Assembly (NCBI RefSeq): GCF_000760215.1
Contig: NZ_JNAW01000002.1
Coordinates: 590,300-654,299, forward strand
From: Prochlorococcus sp. MIT 0603
GTDB lineage: Bacteria > Cyanobacteriota > Cyanobacteriia > PCC-6307 > Cyanobiaceae
Reading direction: 5' to 3'
Length of the DNA: 64,000 bases
The notes under the pieces were generated by a model. It saw only the letters and a list, made by a program, of their open reading frames with translations, had not been told where the DNA came from and searched no databases. How positions within the stretch are numbered: the first letter of the stretch is position 1; each line of letters begins with the position of its first letter. The translations under genes were made by a program, and so were the position numbers. Of this stretch, positions 28,164 through 38,092 are shown one piece after another.

Positions 28164-30290
28164 ATGAAAAACACATCACCACTACTAGTCGGTAAAGGTT
28201 TACCTGATTTTACATCGATTACACATAAAGAAATAGATCATGCAATTCCCCACCTATTAAAAGGATTGAAAAAGGATTTTTCATTACTAGAAAAAAATAT
28301 AGATATAGCCATGAAAGATGGCCTAGATCTAAAATGGCAGGAAATTATAGGTCCTTTGGAAGATATCGAAGAAAGGTTTCGTTGGAGCTGGGGTACTGTA
28401 TCTCATTTAAATAGTGTCTCTAATTCCCCAGAATTAAGAAAATCCTACATTAAACAACAACCTGAGATTGTTCGTTTCAGCAACCTTCTCGGTCAAAGCA
28501 AAGTTCTCTTTAATGCATTATTAGCTTTATCATCTACTGATAATAATTTATTGGACAGCACACAAAAGAGAATTTTAGAATCAGAACTACTCTCAATGAA
28601 AAACAGAGGGGTGGGCTTAGTTGGAGAAGCAAAAGAACAATTTAATAAAAACAGTGAGCGTCTTGCTGAATTATCAACTTTGTTTAGCAATAATGTTTTA
28701 GATGCCACCAACGAATGGAAACTATTACTAAAAGAAAAAAAAGATATAGAAGGTCTGCCCACAAGAACACTTGAAACAATGGCAAAAGCAGCTAATGACT
28801 TAGCTATGGCCAACAATGACTTAAATGTGGAGAAAGAAGGAACAGCAGATACAGGTCCATGGCTCCTAAGCCTAGACATGCCAAATTATATATCCTTCAT
28901 GACATATTCTGAAAACAGAGGTTTACGTGAAACCATCTACAAAGCCTTTATCAGTAGAGCTAGTAAAGGGAAATTAAACAACGAGCAATACATTAAAGAA
29001 ATTCTTATCTTAAGGAAACAGCAAGCTAAATTACTTGGTTATCAAAACTGGGCTCAAGTTAGTCTTGCCAGCAAAATGGCAGTCAATGTTTCTGAAGTAG
29101 AACGATTATTAGAAGAACTTAGAGAAGCGGCAATGCCAGTAGCCAAAGCTGAACTCCTAAAACTCAAACAGTTTGCATCTAATTCCATTCAGTCTGAGGA
29201 AATAGAAATTGCTCCGTGGGATCTTACATTTTGGTCTGAAAAACTTAGAGGTCAGCTTTTCGATTTAAATCAAGAAGCACTGAGACCTTGGTTCCCTTTA
29301 CCACAAGTTCTAGATGGATTATTTAAATTATGCGAAAGGCTTTTTGATATACATATTGAATTAAATCCAAATAATTATCCTGTATGGCATGAAGATGTTC
29401 AATTATTCAATGTGTTAAATAATGATGGAGAGGAAATTGCATCGTTTTACTTAGATCCCTATTCCAGACCAAATAGCAAGCGAGGAGGCGCATGGATGGA
29501 CGAATGCCTAATCAAACGTAAACAATCTGATGGCGAGGATATTTTGCCAGTTGCATACCTAATCTGCAATCAAACGCCTCCTATAGGAACTACGCCTAGT
29601 CTTATGAGCTTTGAAGAAGTTAAAACACTATTTCATGAGTTTGGCCATGGCCTTCAGCATATGCTTACTACCGTTGAACATTCAAAAGCAGCAGGCATTA
29701 ATAATGTTGAATGGGATGCAGTTGAATTACCTAGTCAATTCATGGAAAACTGGTGCTTAGACAAATCAACTATTAAAGATATTGCAAAGCATTGGCAAAC
29801 AAAGGAACCACTACCTGATAACGAATTCAAAAAACTACTTAACAATCAAACTTTTAATACAGGAATTAGCACTTTAAGACAAATACACTTTGCTTTAACA
29901 GATATAAAGCTTCATAGCTATTGGGACAACGACTTGGGCGTTGAACCTGATGAACTCAGAAGAGATATCGCCAAGACAACTTCTGTAATAGAGCCAATTC
30001 ATGAAGACAAGTATCTGTGTGCTTTTAGTCATATATTTGCAGGCGGATATGCAGCAGGTTATTACTCGTATAAATGGGCTGAGGTCTTAAGCGCAGATGC
30101 ATTCTCTGCCTTTGAGGAGGCTGGTCTTCAAGATGAACAACAAATTAAGATTATTGGCAATCGTTTTAGGAATACAATTCTAAGCCTTGGAGGAAGCAAA
30201 CCTCCAGCTGAGATATTTAAACTCTTTAGAGGTAGGCCTGCAAGTACAAAAGCCTTAATAAAACAATGCGGACTAAATACAGTCAGTTAA
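28164..30290 (+). CDS. prlC: Oligopeptidase A, M3 family metallopeptidase
   Basis: This is a cytoplasmic zinc oligopeptidase that degrades short peptides, including cleaved signal peptides in other bacteria. It has 708 residues. The zinc motif HEFGHGLQH is clear, with a distal Glu ligand in NNVEWDAVELPSQFMENW. The C-terminal IFAGGYAAGYYSYKWAEVLSAD contains the substrate-binding Tyr and Gly loop of M3 enzymes. The last 18 bp overlap the end of the convergent lipase-like gene. It starts with ATG about 51 bp after ndhD. Confidence 0.92.
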   Translation: MKNTSPLLVGKGLPDFTSITHKEIDHAIPHLLKGLKKDFSLLEKNIDIAMKDGLDLKWQEIIGPLEDIEERFRWSWGTVSHLNSVSNSPELRKSYIKQQPEIVRFSNLLGQSKVLFNALLALSSTDNNLLDSTQKRILESELLSMKNRGVGLVGEAKEQFNKNSERLAELSTLFSNNVLDATNEWKLLLKEKKDIEGLPTRTLETMAKAANDLAMANNDLNVEKEGTADTGPWLLSLDMPNYISFMTYSENRGLRETIYKAFISRASKGKLNNEQYIKEILILRKQQAKLLGYQNWAQVSLASKMAVNVSEVERLLEELREAAMPVAKAELLKLKQFASNSIQSEEIEIAPWDLTFWSEKLRGQLFDLNQEALRPWFPLPQVLDGLFKLCERLFDIHIELNPNNYPVWHEDVQLFNVLNNDGEEIASFYLDPYSRPNSKRGGAWMDECLIKRKQSDGEDILPVAYLICNQTPPIGTTPSLMSFEEVKTLFHEFGHGLQHMLTTVEHSKAAGINNVEWDAVELPSQFMENWCLDKSTIKDIAKHWQTKEPLPDNEFKKLLNNQTFNTGISTLRQIHFALTDIKLHSYWDNDLGVEPDELRRDIAKTTSVIEPIHEDKYLCAFSHIFAGGYAAGYYSYKWAEVLSADAFSAFEEAGLQDEQQIKIIGNRFRNTILSLGGSKPPAEIFKLFRGRPASTKALIKQCGLNTVS

Positions 30291-30878
30291 CAAATCTCTG
30301 ACAAGCAATTCAACCGCCATTGAATTTGTAACCAACGCTTTATGGTATAGAACTGGCACTGATATAGAAGGGCCCATAGGTAGAACTCCACAAGGTCCAG
30401 GTAATACCATTAAATCAAAGGGACAATAATAACTTCTACAATTAACTCTCTGAAGTTTTCTTGATTGTTTATTTAAAGTCTTAATAAAACCACTTCCTAC
30501 TTTCATTTCAGCTATACCAGGAAATAAGAAATGTGGCATAGGTTGAGCTGTAAGGGTTCCATTATGAGGGCTACCTATACTAAAAAATCTTCTCGTTCTT
30601 CGGAATCCTCCAAGTTCCTGCAACCATACTCTACTAACTAATCCACCCATAGAAAAACCAAGTAAATCTATCTGATCTGTAGAGGCAAATTGTTCGTTTA
30701 TATAGTCGTCGAGATTCCTAGCCAATTCTCTGATATTGACTCTTCCTGAGCCATGGGGTAGATAAGGTGTAAACAGAAGTGACTCAGGTTGTTGCATTCG
30801 CGTTAGCAATACTCTGAAAATCTTTTCGTTATTCCATAAGCCATGAACTAGTACTAAAGGGCGTTTCAATAGTGACAT
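30273..30878 (-). CDS. Lipase-like alpha/beta hydrolase
   Basis: This is a predicted serine esterase or lipase of about 201 residues. RPLVLVHGLWNN gives the oxyanion-hole HG, and LLGFSMGGLVSRVWLQ has the GxSxG nucleophile elbow. The SIGSPHNGT block is typical of triacylglycerol lipase-like hydrolases. I start at ATG 30878 (MSLLKRPLVLVHGLW); the open frame extends to 30941 but that would run into folB. Even so, the start codon lies 8 bp before the folB stop position, so the two genes nearly abut. The substrate is unknown. It converges with prlC and overlaps it by 18 bp. Confidence 0.78.
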   Translation of the reverse strand: MSLLKRPLVLVHGLWNNEKIFRVLLTRMQQPESLLFTPYLPHGSGRVNIRELARNLDDYINEQFASTDQIDLLGFSMGGLVSRVWLQELGGFRRTRRFFSIGSPHNGTLTAQPMPHFLFPGIAEMKVGSGFIKTLNKQSRKLQRVNCRSYYCPFDLMVLPGPCGVLPMGPSISVPVLYHKALVTNSMAVELLVRDLLTDCI

Positions 30879-30885
30879 TAAATTA

Positions 30886-31269
30886 CTACAGCAAATTGGA
30901 ATATCTGTCCCTTTCAATTGAAACGCTTCCAGTAAAACCATCTATTGGCGGTGAACATTTTCGTAATAATATATGCATTGGAATACGTCCATATAAGCTC
31001 TCGATTGTATTAAGTATTTGCTCGCTAAAGCATTCTATTGTGAAGCATTCTATTTTAAGTGCAAGTTCCTGAATGCTTATAATAGCTAAGGAGTAATCAG
31101 TAGATTTTAAAAGGTCATCTTCTCTACCAGCTTCTTCTACATCAACCCAAATAGAAATATCTAAAAGAAAGGATTGACCTAACAGACGTTCATCTTCTAG
31201 TACTCCTACATGCGACCAAAGATTGATCGTCTCGATGTTTATACGGCTCAAGTTTGATCGACTTGACAT
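30886..31269 (-). CDS. folB: Dihydroneopterin aldolase
   Basis: FolB cleaves dihydroneopterin to 6-hydroxymethyl-dihydropterin in folate synthesis. It has 127 residues, with the family start RINIETINLWSHVGVLEDER (the GV.EEER-type motif), DYSLAIISIQELA and the C-terminal FTIECFSEQI. It starts with ATG 2 bp after the proA stop, so it is co-transcribed with proA. The lipase-like gene follows 7 bp downstream. Confidence 0.9.
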   Translation of the reverse strand: MSSRSNLSRINIETINLWSHVGVLEDERLLGQSFLLDISIWVDVEEAGREDDLLKSTDYSLAIISIQELALKIECFTIECFSEQILNTIESLYGRIPMHILLRKCSPPIDGFTGSVSIERDRYSNLL

Positions 31270-31271
31270 GA

Positions 31272-32582
31272 TTATAAATCTTTATGAGTAAAGGACCTTT
31301 TACCCGAAGAAAAATCTGCAGCTATATGACCATCACCTTCTAGAAAATATTTATAAGTAACCAAGCCCTCTAGTCCAACAGGTCCTCTTGGGGGTAATGT
31401 TTGTGTGCTTATACCAACCTCGGCACCAAAACCATAGCGAAATCCATCTGCAAAACGAGTTGAACAGTTGTGATAAACACCTGCACTATCGACACAAGAC
31501 AAGAATCTCTTGGCTGTATTTTTGTTTCTAGAGGCAATAGCATCTGTATGCCTAGACCCATACTTACGTATATGAGTTATTGCCTCATCTAGATTAGATA
31601 CAACTTTTATAGAAAGCTTTAATTCAAGATATTCAGTCGACCAATCTTCTTCAGTCGCAAGATTTGGTATTCCATATGAGTGAGACAAACTATCTCCTAA
31701 GAGCGTCACTCCTAAATTTTGAAAGGCCGGTAAGGCTATCTCTAAAAAGGAATCTGCTATACCTTTATGTAAAAGCAATGTTTCAATAGAGTTACAAGCA
31801 GCTGGATATTGACATTTACTATCAATAGCAATATCTAATGCCTGCCTTAAATCAACATCTGAATCAATATATAAATGACATATTCCATCTGCATGGCCTA
31901 AAACAGGAATCCTTGTATTGTCTTGTATAAACTTTACAAGCTCATTACTTCCTCTGGGTATGATTAGATCAACAATTCCTTCTAGGCGAAGCAGACTCAA
32001 GCTTTCTTGACGGGTTGTCAGTAAGCATAAAGATTCTGGTTGTACATCTGAATTCTTCAGTCCAAGCTTTAGAGCATTAATTATCGCCTCATTTGTATTT
32101 TTAGCCTCACTACCTCCCTTAAGGATGGCACCATTGCCAGATCTTACAGCAAGTGCTGCAATTTGAATCGCTGCATCCGGACGAGATTCAAAAATCACTC
32201 CAAGCACACCTAAAGGTACGGTAGTCCTATATAGAGTTAGTCCTTTGTCTAGCTCTCGACTTAGTTGACATAGTCCTAATGGATCTGGCAAGGATGCTAC
32301 TTGTCTAACGCCTTGAATAGCAACATCAAGTTTTTCATGATCCATTTTCAATCTTGCTAATAAAGGTTTACTAAGACCAGATTGCTCTGATCTAGAAAAG
32401 TCTTCTTTGTTAGCCTCGGTTATTTGCCTTGTATTAGAAGCCAGAGCATCTGCCATTGCCATTAAGGCACCTTGTCGTTGGTCATTAGTACATTGAGCCA
32501 AAGTTATAGAGGCATTTCGTAAATCAATAGAACGTTTGATTAAATCGTTCGATGGGTATGGGACTGATGTGTTCTTTTCCAT
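31272..32582 (-). CDS. proA: Gamma-glutamyl phosphate reductase
   Basis: ProA reduces gamma-glutamyl phosphate to glutamate semialdehyde in proline synthesis, using NADPH. It has 436 residues and an aldehyde dehydrogenase-like fold. The catalytic Cys is in [33 protein letters not shown] and [15 protein letters not shown] are the cofactor-binding segments. The C-terminus has [18 protein letters not shown]. It starts with ATG and is followed 2 bp later by folB. Confidence 0.95.
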   Translation of the reverse strand: MEKNTSVPYPSNDLIKRSIDLRNASITLAQCTNDQRQGALMAMADALASNTRQITEANKEDFSRSEQSGLSKPLLARLKMDHEKLDVAIQGVRQVASLPDPLGLCQLSRELDKGLTLYRTTVPLGVLGVIFESRPDAAIQIAALAVRSGNGAILKGGSEAKNTNEAIINALKLGLKNSDVQPESLCLLTTRQESLSLLRLEGIVDLIIPRGSNELVKFIQDNTRIPVLGHADGICHLYIDSDVDLRQALDIAIDSKCQYPAACNSIETLLLHKGIADSFLEIALPAFQNLGVTLLGDSLSHSYGIPNLATEEDWSTEYLELKLSIKVVSNLDEAITHIRKYGSRHTDAIASRNKNTAKRFLSCVDSAGVYHNCSTRFADGFRYGFGAEVGISTQTLPPRGPVGLEGLVTYKYFLEGDGHIAADFSSGKRSFTHKDL

Positions 32583-32677
32583 TAATTCTTAATGTCCTGT
32601 ATTTATACTGCCTTAGAAATTGTAAGGAAAGTGACAATTATAAAAGTCATTAATACATAAAGCAAAATAGTGACGTG

Positions 32678-33055
32678 TCAATTATGAGAATAAAAAATAG
32701 AAGCATCTTCAATTAGTGAAAAAGAAGGCTTAGCAATAAGTGATATTGTCCTATGCAGCCTAGCTTCAAGCCATTTAGCCAAAGGTACATCTATCCATCC
32801 AGGCCATAAAGCACAAGAAATAACCTTCTTATCACAATCATCTAAAATTCCTGGTATAGCAACAGTAACGAAACCTCTTAGCGAATTTTCGTCTATAGAT
32901 TCAATGATTTCACTTAGAAATATGGTGAAAGCACCAGGTGATTGGGGGGGTGAAAAAACATAGTCTTTTTGATCACATTCAACCTCAGAATGAAAAAGAT
33001 ATGTCTTAATAAAAGAAAAGCCAACATCAATTCCAACATGTGAATGTGGATCCAT
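32678..33055 (-). pseudogene. Truncated ROK-family sugar kinase remnant (polyphosphate glucokinase-like)
   Basis: The 125-residue ORF resembles the N-terminal half of ROK/polyphosphate glucokinases: phosphate-binding VGIDVGFSFIKTYLF (a consensus Gly is replaced by Phe), then TVAIPGIL and WPGWIDVPLAKWLEARLHR, which is the ROK block before the catalytic Asp. The usual NDAD segment is not recognisable (it reads PSFSLIEDA), and the whole C-terminal half with the GTG loop and zinc cysteines is missing. The 95 bp up to proA hold nothing similar. It begins at ATG 33055, 8 bp after the tamB-like stop, so it may still be transcribed. It is either a decaying pseudogene or a repurposed small protein. 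Similarity is by eye. Confidence 0.55.
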
Positions 33056-33063
33056 TGTTCAAT

Positions 33064-36000
33064 TTAATACCTCAAAAATAACTGTAATTGACTCTGCCAA
33101 TTTCCATTATTATCTATTGCCCCTGATACTCCAACACTTGGGTTGAATTGATATGTGATAGTGCCCTGAGGGGGGATATCCTTTCTATTTGGTGTTGTTT
33201 GAATAGAGAAATTAATTTTTTCAGATAAGTCAAGTCCAATCTCCGCTATCCAAGCTTGTTGAGGTGATAAATTTTCCTGCTCAGAATCACTATTAGTTAA
33301 TTCATTATCTTCAACGACATCACCTTCAGTATCAAAGTTCTCCTTGCCTGCAACAAAGGCAGGGTATAGAGAAAGTTGTATTCTGTCGCTGAAAGCATCA
33401 CTTAAATTACCTAAGGCAGGAGTCAAGAATGATCTATTCAATAAATCTACTAACACTTCTCTTTCACTACCAGTCATGAGCATTGTCAATGAGTTCCCTC
33501 CAATAAGATCAAGTAACTGATTTCTTGGCAATGCAGGAGTACTTCGCAATTGGAAGCTCTCTGATACACGATCAGCAGGACCAGTTGCTATTAATTTAAT
33601 TTTTACAAATCTTGAGCCACCTATGCCTATAGAACCCGAGCCATTTTTAGCGAAATCATTGGTAGTTTCCAATTGGCTTGGATCTTGAATAACATCAGGT
33701 ACTTTTGTAGATAATGTTATATCTAAGTATGGAATTAAACCCATTGACGGAGCAAATAAAGCAATGTTTGGTTCACTCTTATCAAGGTCAAACGTTGTAG
33801 TGAAAAGATTAACTCTCCCTTTCGTAAGTCGGACAAGGCCACGTAAATCCAAGCTTTCATTTAACGGTCCATCAAGAACCAAAGTCCCTGAAGCATTAAA
33901 ACTGGCAATTGGTTGATAAGCAATTCGTAAGTCTGGCCCTAAACGCAGTCGCAAGGAGTCGAAACCTATAAAAGATAATTGTCTAGGCAATCCAGATTTA
34001 AGAATTTTACTTGCTGAAGAATTCTGGTCCTGAATAAATAAAGGCAGAGGTCTTTTATAGTCCCAACTTTGTTCTGGAAAAGTTCTTGGTGGAAATCGAT
34101 TCTGGTTAGAAGGAACTCCTTGTCGACTATTGTTTATGGCCTTATTTTGACGAGGATTAGAACGTCTAGCTGATATAGATCCTTGATTAATAATTGTCTC
34201 CCCCCCCAGCAATGGTTTAACAACTGATCCGGTTAGATTAAGCTTAGAGGATATATTAAAAGTAGTAGAATCTTGACTAATTTCTATATTGCTAGCTTCA
34301 ACATAAAGGCTCTTTTCATCATTTAAACTGTCACGAAACAAAGAGATTCTACCATTAGAGTTTATTATTCCCTCTTCCCCAATATTTGCTTGTAGATTGT
34401 GAACATACGCTTCATCAAAGTCAAAAAGAATTTTAGTTTCAAAGTTCCTTAGCTTCATATCATTTACAGTAAAGGAGGCATTTTTTATATCTAAGTATCC
34501 ATTAGCAATAGGTTTCTTCAAAGTGCCTTTAATTAACAACTTAAGGTCGGCATCACCTGCATCCCAAGAAAAAGCCTTGTTAGACAAACCATCCAAGAAA
34601 GAAAGTCCATCTCCATGACTTTGAATATTTAGATCGAATGGTGCATTGGATGACAGAGGAACTTGTCCAGAAATCAAGATAGGGTTTGTTGATTTCCTTT
34701 CCTTAAAGGATATATTTGTCTTCAAATATGACTTTGTAATATAGATTTCACCTTTCTTTAAGGTGATTTCCTTCTCTAAAATACGAGCATCTTTCAAGAC
34801 AAGTTCAGTATCTAATTCAGGAAAATTATTCTTGAAATTATATTTACCAGTGACACCAAACATTCCCGTCACGGAAGAAGGTGAGCTAAAGAACAAAGAC
34901 AAAATTGAAATAGGTAGATTTAGAAATGAAAACTCCCCATTTTCTTTTAAGGATAATGATTTAAATGTTGCAGTAAAAGGCTTTATGGCTACTGGATTAA
35001 TGTTATTACCTCTAGTCCATACCTTACCTGAAGCCATAATATCAAGTTTCAAATCCGACATCCCACTACCCTCGAGATGGGCCTCTCCATCTATGCTCCC
35101 AGAAAGATCAGAAGGGGTAATAATTCTCTTCGTAACATTGTTCCTCTTGTATTTTTCGACAAATACACGTGAAAAATCCCAATTAGACATCTGATCATCT
35201 AATGATTCTTTAGGAGAAAGAAGAGATAGCCCAGTCAAATCATCAGCTGAGCCACGAGCAAGTCTTGGTTTCAAATTAAATTGAGAAATTTTCAAACTGC
35301 TATCTGCCAACCACTGAGGAGTAATTCCTTTAGCGATGGCTTTCAATTTAAAGAACCCACCAATGCTGCCATTAGCGTTAAATAATATTTCACCTGTATC
35401 TGACGGGACAATCTGACCACTTATAGAATATTTATTCATGGAATAACTACCATTAATCGTTACCTCCTTTAAATTGACTCCGAGTAATCTAGGGAATCGG
35501 TATAATATTGAACCGTCAACAATCAATGGTGATGTTTTAATAGTTCCTTTTCCAGCTAATTCTCCAAAAGTACGTTTAAAGCTTTTCTCAGGAGGCAGTG
35601 ATAGTTCAATGCGATCAAGCCTGAAATCATCAAGATCCCATCCATAACCTTCATTGGTTTGCATTAGAGAAAATTTGCCACTCAATCTATTCAAATCAAA
35701 AGATTGTAAAGACCAATTTTTGTTTAATTTGGCCTCAAGTATGCCAGGCACTGCTCCCTCAACAGAAGACATCTTGAGAGTGCCGCCACCAGTTGGCAAG
35801 CCAATAAAATCTCCTTGCCACTTTTCTTGAAGCCTTACCGGGCCAAACTGGGGATTATTTAATTGAACAAAAAGGTTAGTAGTAAGAGAAGAAAGTGGCC
35901 CAGATATAGTGCCATTGGATGAAAGAGTACCAGCTAGATTAGTCCCAATTATTGATTCCAAAGATGATAATGGAAGTGCTTTAAGACTTAGCTCTGCATT

Positions 36001-37050
36001 TAATTCACCAAGAGACAAGAGTTGATCATCAAACAATAAAGGCAACGAAGCATTCACATCCAAAACGGAATTAGTCGCATCCCTTGGACGTAAAGACGAG
36101 AATAGTGTCATGTTATATAATGATTTGTTTTTAATAGGCATATTCGCACTTACGTCAACTTTCCAGCGGCCATAATTCAAAGCAGTTTTTGGTATAATCA
36201 CTACATTATTCCTACAATTAATAGAAGTAGTTTTTGAAAAAAGAGTTTGCGGCTCAGGAGAACGTCTAGTCACATTCAAGTTCTCCAATAGGATCCCACC
36301 TTGACAATGAATATCAGAATCCTTCATGCCTAATTTTAGATTTGCATTTACTTTCCCTTTAGTAATTAAATCGGATCCACTAAAGAAGATTGACTGAAAA
36401 TTATCTAAGTTTAAATTATTAACTTTAGCTCTACCTTTAAAATCAAGCACATCCCAGCGAGTATTTCCTCTTATAGATAACGAGCCATTATCAACAAAAA
36501 ACAATGCAAAATATCCACTAACTTTTTTACTTGAGAGATCGAAAGATGCTCTTGCACTAGCCTTAATTTCATCCTTTGATGAATCCAAAATTAAACTTGA
36601 TGAATCATCCAATCTGATCCTCAAATTTAACTTTGGTGGACTACCATCTTTTTGCTGACCTAATATCCAATATTTACCATTCTCATTGGCTTTCAAATTA
36701 ATTCTTGCCTCTTTTGGACTTAATATCAAAACAGGCTTCCACTTCAAGAAGCTAGCAAATGGAGCAAATTGGATTTTTAAGCCTTGAAAAGTTGCTGTAG
36801 ATGCGTCTTGAGAACCCTCCAAAAGCTTAGATCTTCCTACAGCAAAGCCCCATGGTCTCAAGCCTTGATACGGTCCTATTAAAGCAGGATGGCCTAATTG
36901 CTTGGATAATTTCTTTTCAAAATCAGGCCTAGAGGTTTCAATGTATTTTGTTAAATACTTATCAGTTGAACTATAAATCGTGTAGCCACCAAGAATCAAC
37001 AAAGACCCTAAGAGTCCCCATTGTCTGATTTTCTTGAGTTTAAATGTCAC
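33064..37050 (-). CDS. tamB: TamB-like translocation/assembly protein
   Basis: The 1328-residue protein has one membrane helix near the N-terminus (about 10-27), a very long repetitive beta-rich region, and a C-terminal TamB/DUF490-type domain (about the last 350 residues: LDGPLNESLDLRGLVRLTKG, DITLSTKVPD, LLDLIGGNSLTMLM, IGLDLSEKINFSIQTT). In other bacteria TamB bridges the inner and outer membranes for outer-membrane protein assembly or phospholipid transport; its plastid relative is TIC236. The start is GTG. An eight-C tract lies at 34200-34207. The gene is divergent from ycf51, and the ROK remnant follows 8 bp downstream. No Omp85 gene is adjacent. Confidence 0.85.
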   Translation of the reverse strand: MTFKLKKIRQWGLLGSLLILGGYTIYSSTDKYLTKYIETSRPDFEKKLSKQLGHPALIGPYQGLRPWGFAVGRSKLLEGSQDASTATFQGLKIQFAPFASFLKWKPVLILSPKEARINLKANENGKYWILGQQKDGSPPKLNLRIRLDDSSSLILDSSKDEIKASARASFDLSSKKVSGYFALFFVDNGSLSIRGNTRWDVLDFKGRAKVNNLNLDNFQSIFFSGSDLITKGKVNANLKLGMKDSDIHCQGGILLENLNVTRRSPEPQTLFSKTTSINCRNNVVIIPKTALNYGRWKVDVSANMPIKNKSLYNMTLFSSLRPRDATNSVLDVNASLPLLFDDQLLSLGELNAELSLKALPLSSLESIIGTNLAGTLSSNGTISGPLSSLTTNLFVQLNNPQFGPVRLQEKWQGDFIGLPTGGGTLKMSSVEGAVPGILEAKLNKNWSLQSFDLNRLSGKFSLMQTNEGYGWDLDDFRLDRIELSLPPEKSFKRTFGELAGKGTIKTSPLIVDGSILYRFPRLLGVNLKEVTINGSYSMNKYSISGQIVPSDTGEILFNANGSIGGFFKLKAIAKGITPQWLADSSLKISQFNLKPRLARGSADDLTGLSLLSPKESLDDQMSNWDFSRVFVEKYKRNNVTKRIITPSDLSGSIDGEAHLEGSGMSDLKLDIMASGKVWTRGNNINPVAIKPFTATFKSLSLKENGEFSFLNLPISILSLFFSSPSSVTGMFGVTGKYNFKNNFPELDTELVLKDARILEKEITLKKGEIYITKSYLKTNISFKERKSTNPILISGQVPLSSNAPFDLNIQSHGDGLSFLDGLSNKAFSWDAGDADLKLLIKGTLKKPIANGYLDIKNASFTVNDMKLRNFETKILFDFDEAYVHNLQANIGEEGIINSNGRISLFRDSLNDEKSLYVEASNIEISQDSTTFNISSKLNLTGSVVKPLLGGETIINQGSISARRSNPRQNKAINNSRQGVPSNQNRFPPRTFPEQSWDYKRPLPLFIQDQNSSASKILKSGLPRQLSFIGFDSLRLRLGPDLRIAYQPIASFNASGTLVLDGPLNESLDLRGLVRLTKGRVNLFTTTFDLDKSEPNIALFAPSMGLIPYLDITLSTKVPDVIQDPSQLETTNDFAKNGSGSIGIGGSRFVKIKLIATGPADRVSESFQLRSTPALPRNQLLDLIGGNSLTMLMTGSEREVLVDLLNRSFLTPALGNLSDAFSDRIQLSLYPAFVAGKENFDTEGDVVEDNELTNSDSEQENLSPQQAWIAEIGLDLSEKINFSIQTTPNRKDIPPQGTITYQFNPSVGVSGAIDNNGNWQSQLQLFLRY

Positions 37051-37119
37051 TCCTTTAGAACTTTGTGTCTTTTAGGGAGCAGACGAACTATAAGGAGTGA
37101 ATGAAGTCTTAACCAGTAA

Positions 37120-37722
37120 ATGTCAATTTCTCAATTTCTACCAGAGGCAATTAAATGGCTTGCTTGGCTTGGTCTAGCCTTCGGACTGTTCACAATAATT
37201 GCCTTTCTCTTTAGTTTTGGAGTGAGGTTTCGCCTATTAGGAGCAACAATATTCACACTATTACTCTCTGGTAGTTGCTGGGCCTTTAAAGAAAGCTATA
37301 ACCCTCCCGTAACAATTGAAGGCGCTCTATATGTTCCTGTTGTTTATGATAACGGCTCAAATCTTGTTGTAGCACAAGCGCCAGAAGATTTTCCAAAAGA
37401 AGCAATTGCACCATCTTTGGAACAGATTGCAAAGAATCTAAAAGGTGGCGGCAGGAATGGGGCCAAAGTAAAAATACGGATTCGTAAAATAGAGAGCAAA
37501 GCCAATGGGATAAGCACGCCGATTGTTTTAGGAGAAGCAATAAAAGATTCAAGCACTAACAAACTATTACCTATAGAACAAAAGATTTTAATTAAACAAA
37601 CCCAAAAAGAAGACCTAGGCAATACAAGTATGAATGTATTAAAATCAAATGACGATGAAGAGATGAATTTGGATTTGGATTTAGCTCAAAATAGAATTCA
37701 ACTTACAGAGGAAGAAATTTAA
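37120..37722 (+). CDS. ycf51: Ycf51 family protein (DUF2518)
   Basis: The 200-residue protein has two N-terminal membrane helices (about 12-32 and 37-55) followed by a soluble domain with LYVPVVYDNGSNLVVAQAP, in line with the Ycf51/DUF2518 family of cyanobacteria and some plastids. The function is unknown. The C-terminal third is polar and acidic. It starts with ATG and is divergent from the tamB-like gene, with a gap of 69 bp. Confidence 0.8.
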   Translation: MSISQFLPEAIKWLAWLGLAFGLFTIIAFLFSFGVRFRLLGATIFTLLLSGSCWAFKESYNPPVTIEGALYVPVVYDNGSNLVVAQAPEDFPKEAIAPSLEQIAKNLKGGGRNGAKVKIRIRKIESKANGISTPIVLGEAIKDSSTNKLLPIEQKILIKQTQKEDLGNTSMNVLKSNDDEEMNLDLDLAQNRIQLTEEEI

Positions 37723-37818
37723 TGCTGGGGTATTAATATAAAATAAGCGAATAAAGATTCCTAACGCTGAGCCATTTAAAGTAATGTTTAATTTAAAATA
37801 TAAAAAATTCTAATAAAG

Positions 37819-38085
37819 ATGAGATATTTAATTACATTATTTCTACTAACCCTCTCTTCAATCGAGATAGCATATAGTCAATCTACATTACTAGAAAATG
37901 TGAAAAGGAATCCTAAAGAAGCTATAGCATTTTGTAGGAAATTTGAATCACTCAACTCTAAAGGAATTTCATCCTTTTCTAACGAAGTAATGGATGAAAT
38001 CAGTCTTACGAAAAACCTAAGTTCAAATGATGCCCAAATCCTAACTATCTACATAATTGGAATGCATTGTCCAGAAATATATTAA
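37819..38085 (+). CDS. Small exported protein, two cysteines
   Basis: This is an 88-residue ORF with a convincing signal peptide (about 1-20, ending AYS). The mature part of about 68 residues is helical with cysteines at 39 and 84. I do not recognise a family beyond the generic small picocyanobacterial exported proteins. It ends 7 bp before the CocE-like hydrolase ATG, so it is probably co-transcribed with it. Codon use is like its neighbours, which supports it being real. Confidence 0.6.
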   Translation: MRYLITLFLLTLSSIEIAYSQSTLLENVKRNPKEAIAFCRKFESLNSKGISSFSNEVMDEISLTKNLSSNDAQILTIYIIGMHCPEIY

Positions 38086-38092
38086 TTGAACA

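Noticed and set aside
34763-35194. 143-codon plus-strand open frame
   Set aside because: It lies wholly inside the tamB-like coding region on the opposite strand and its translation resembles no family, so it is a shadow frame.
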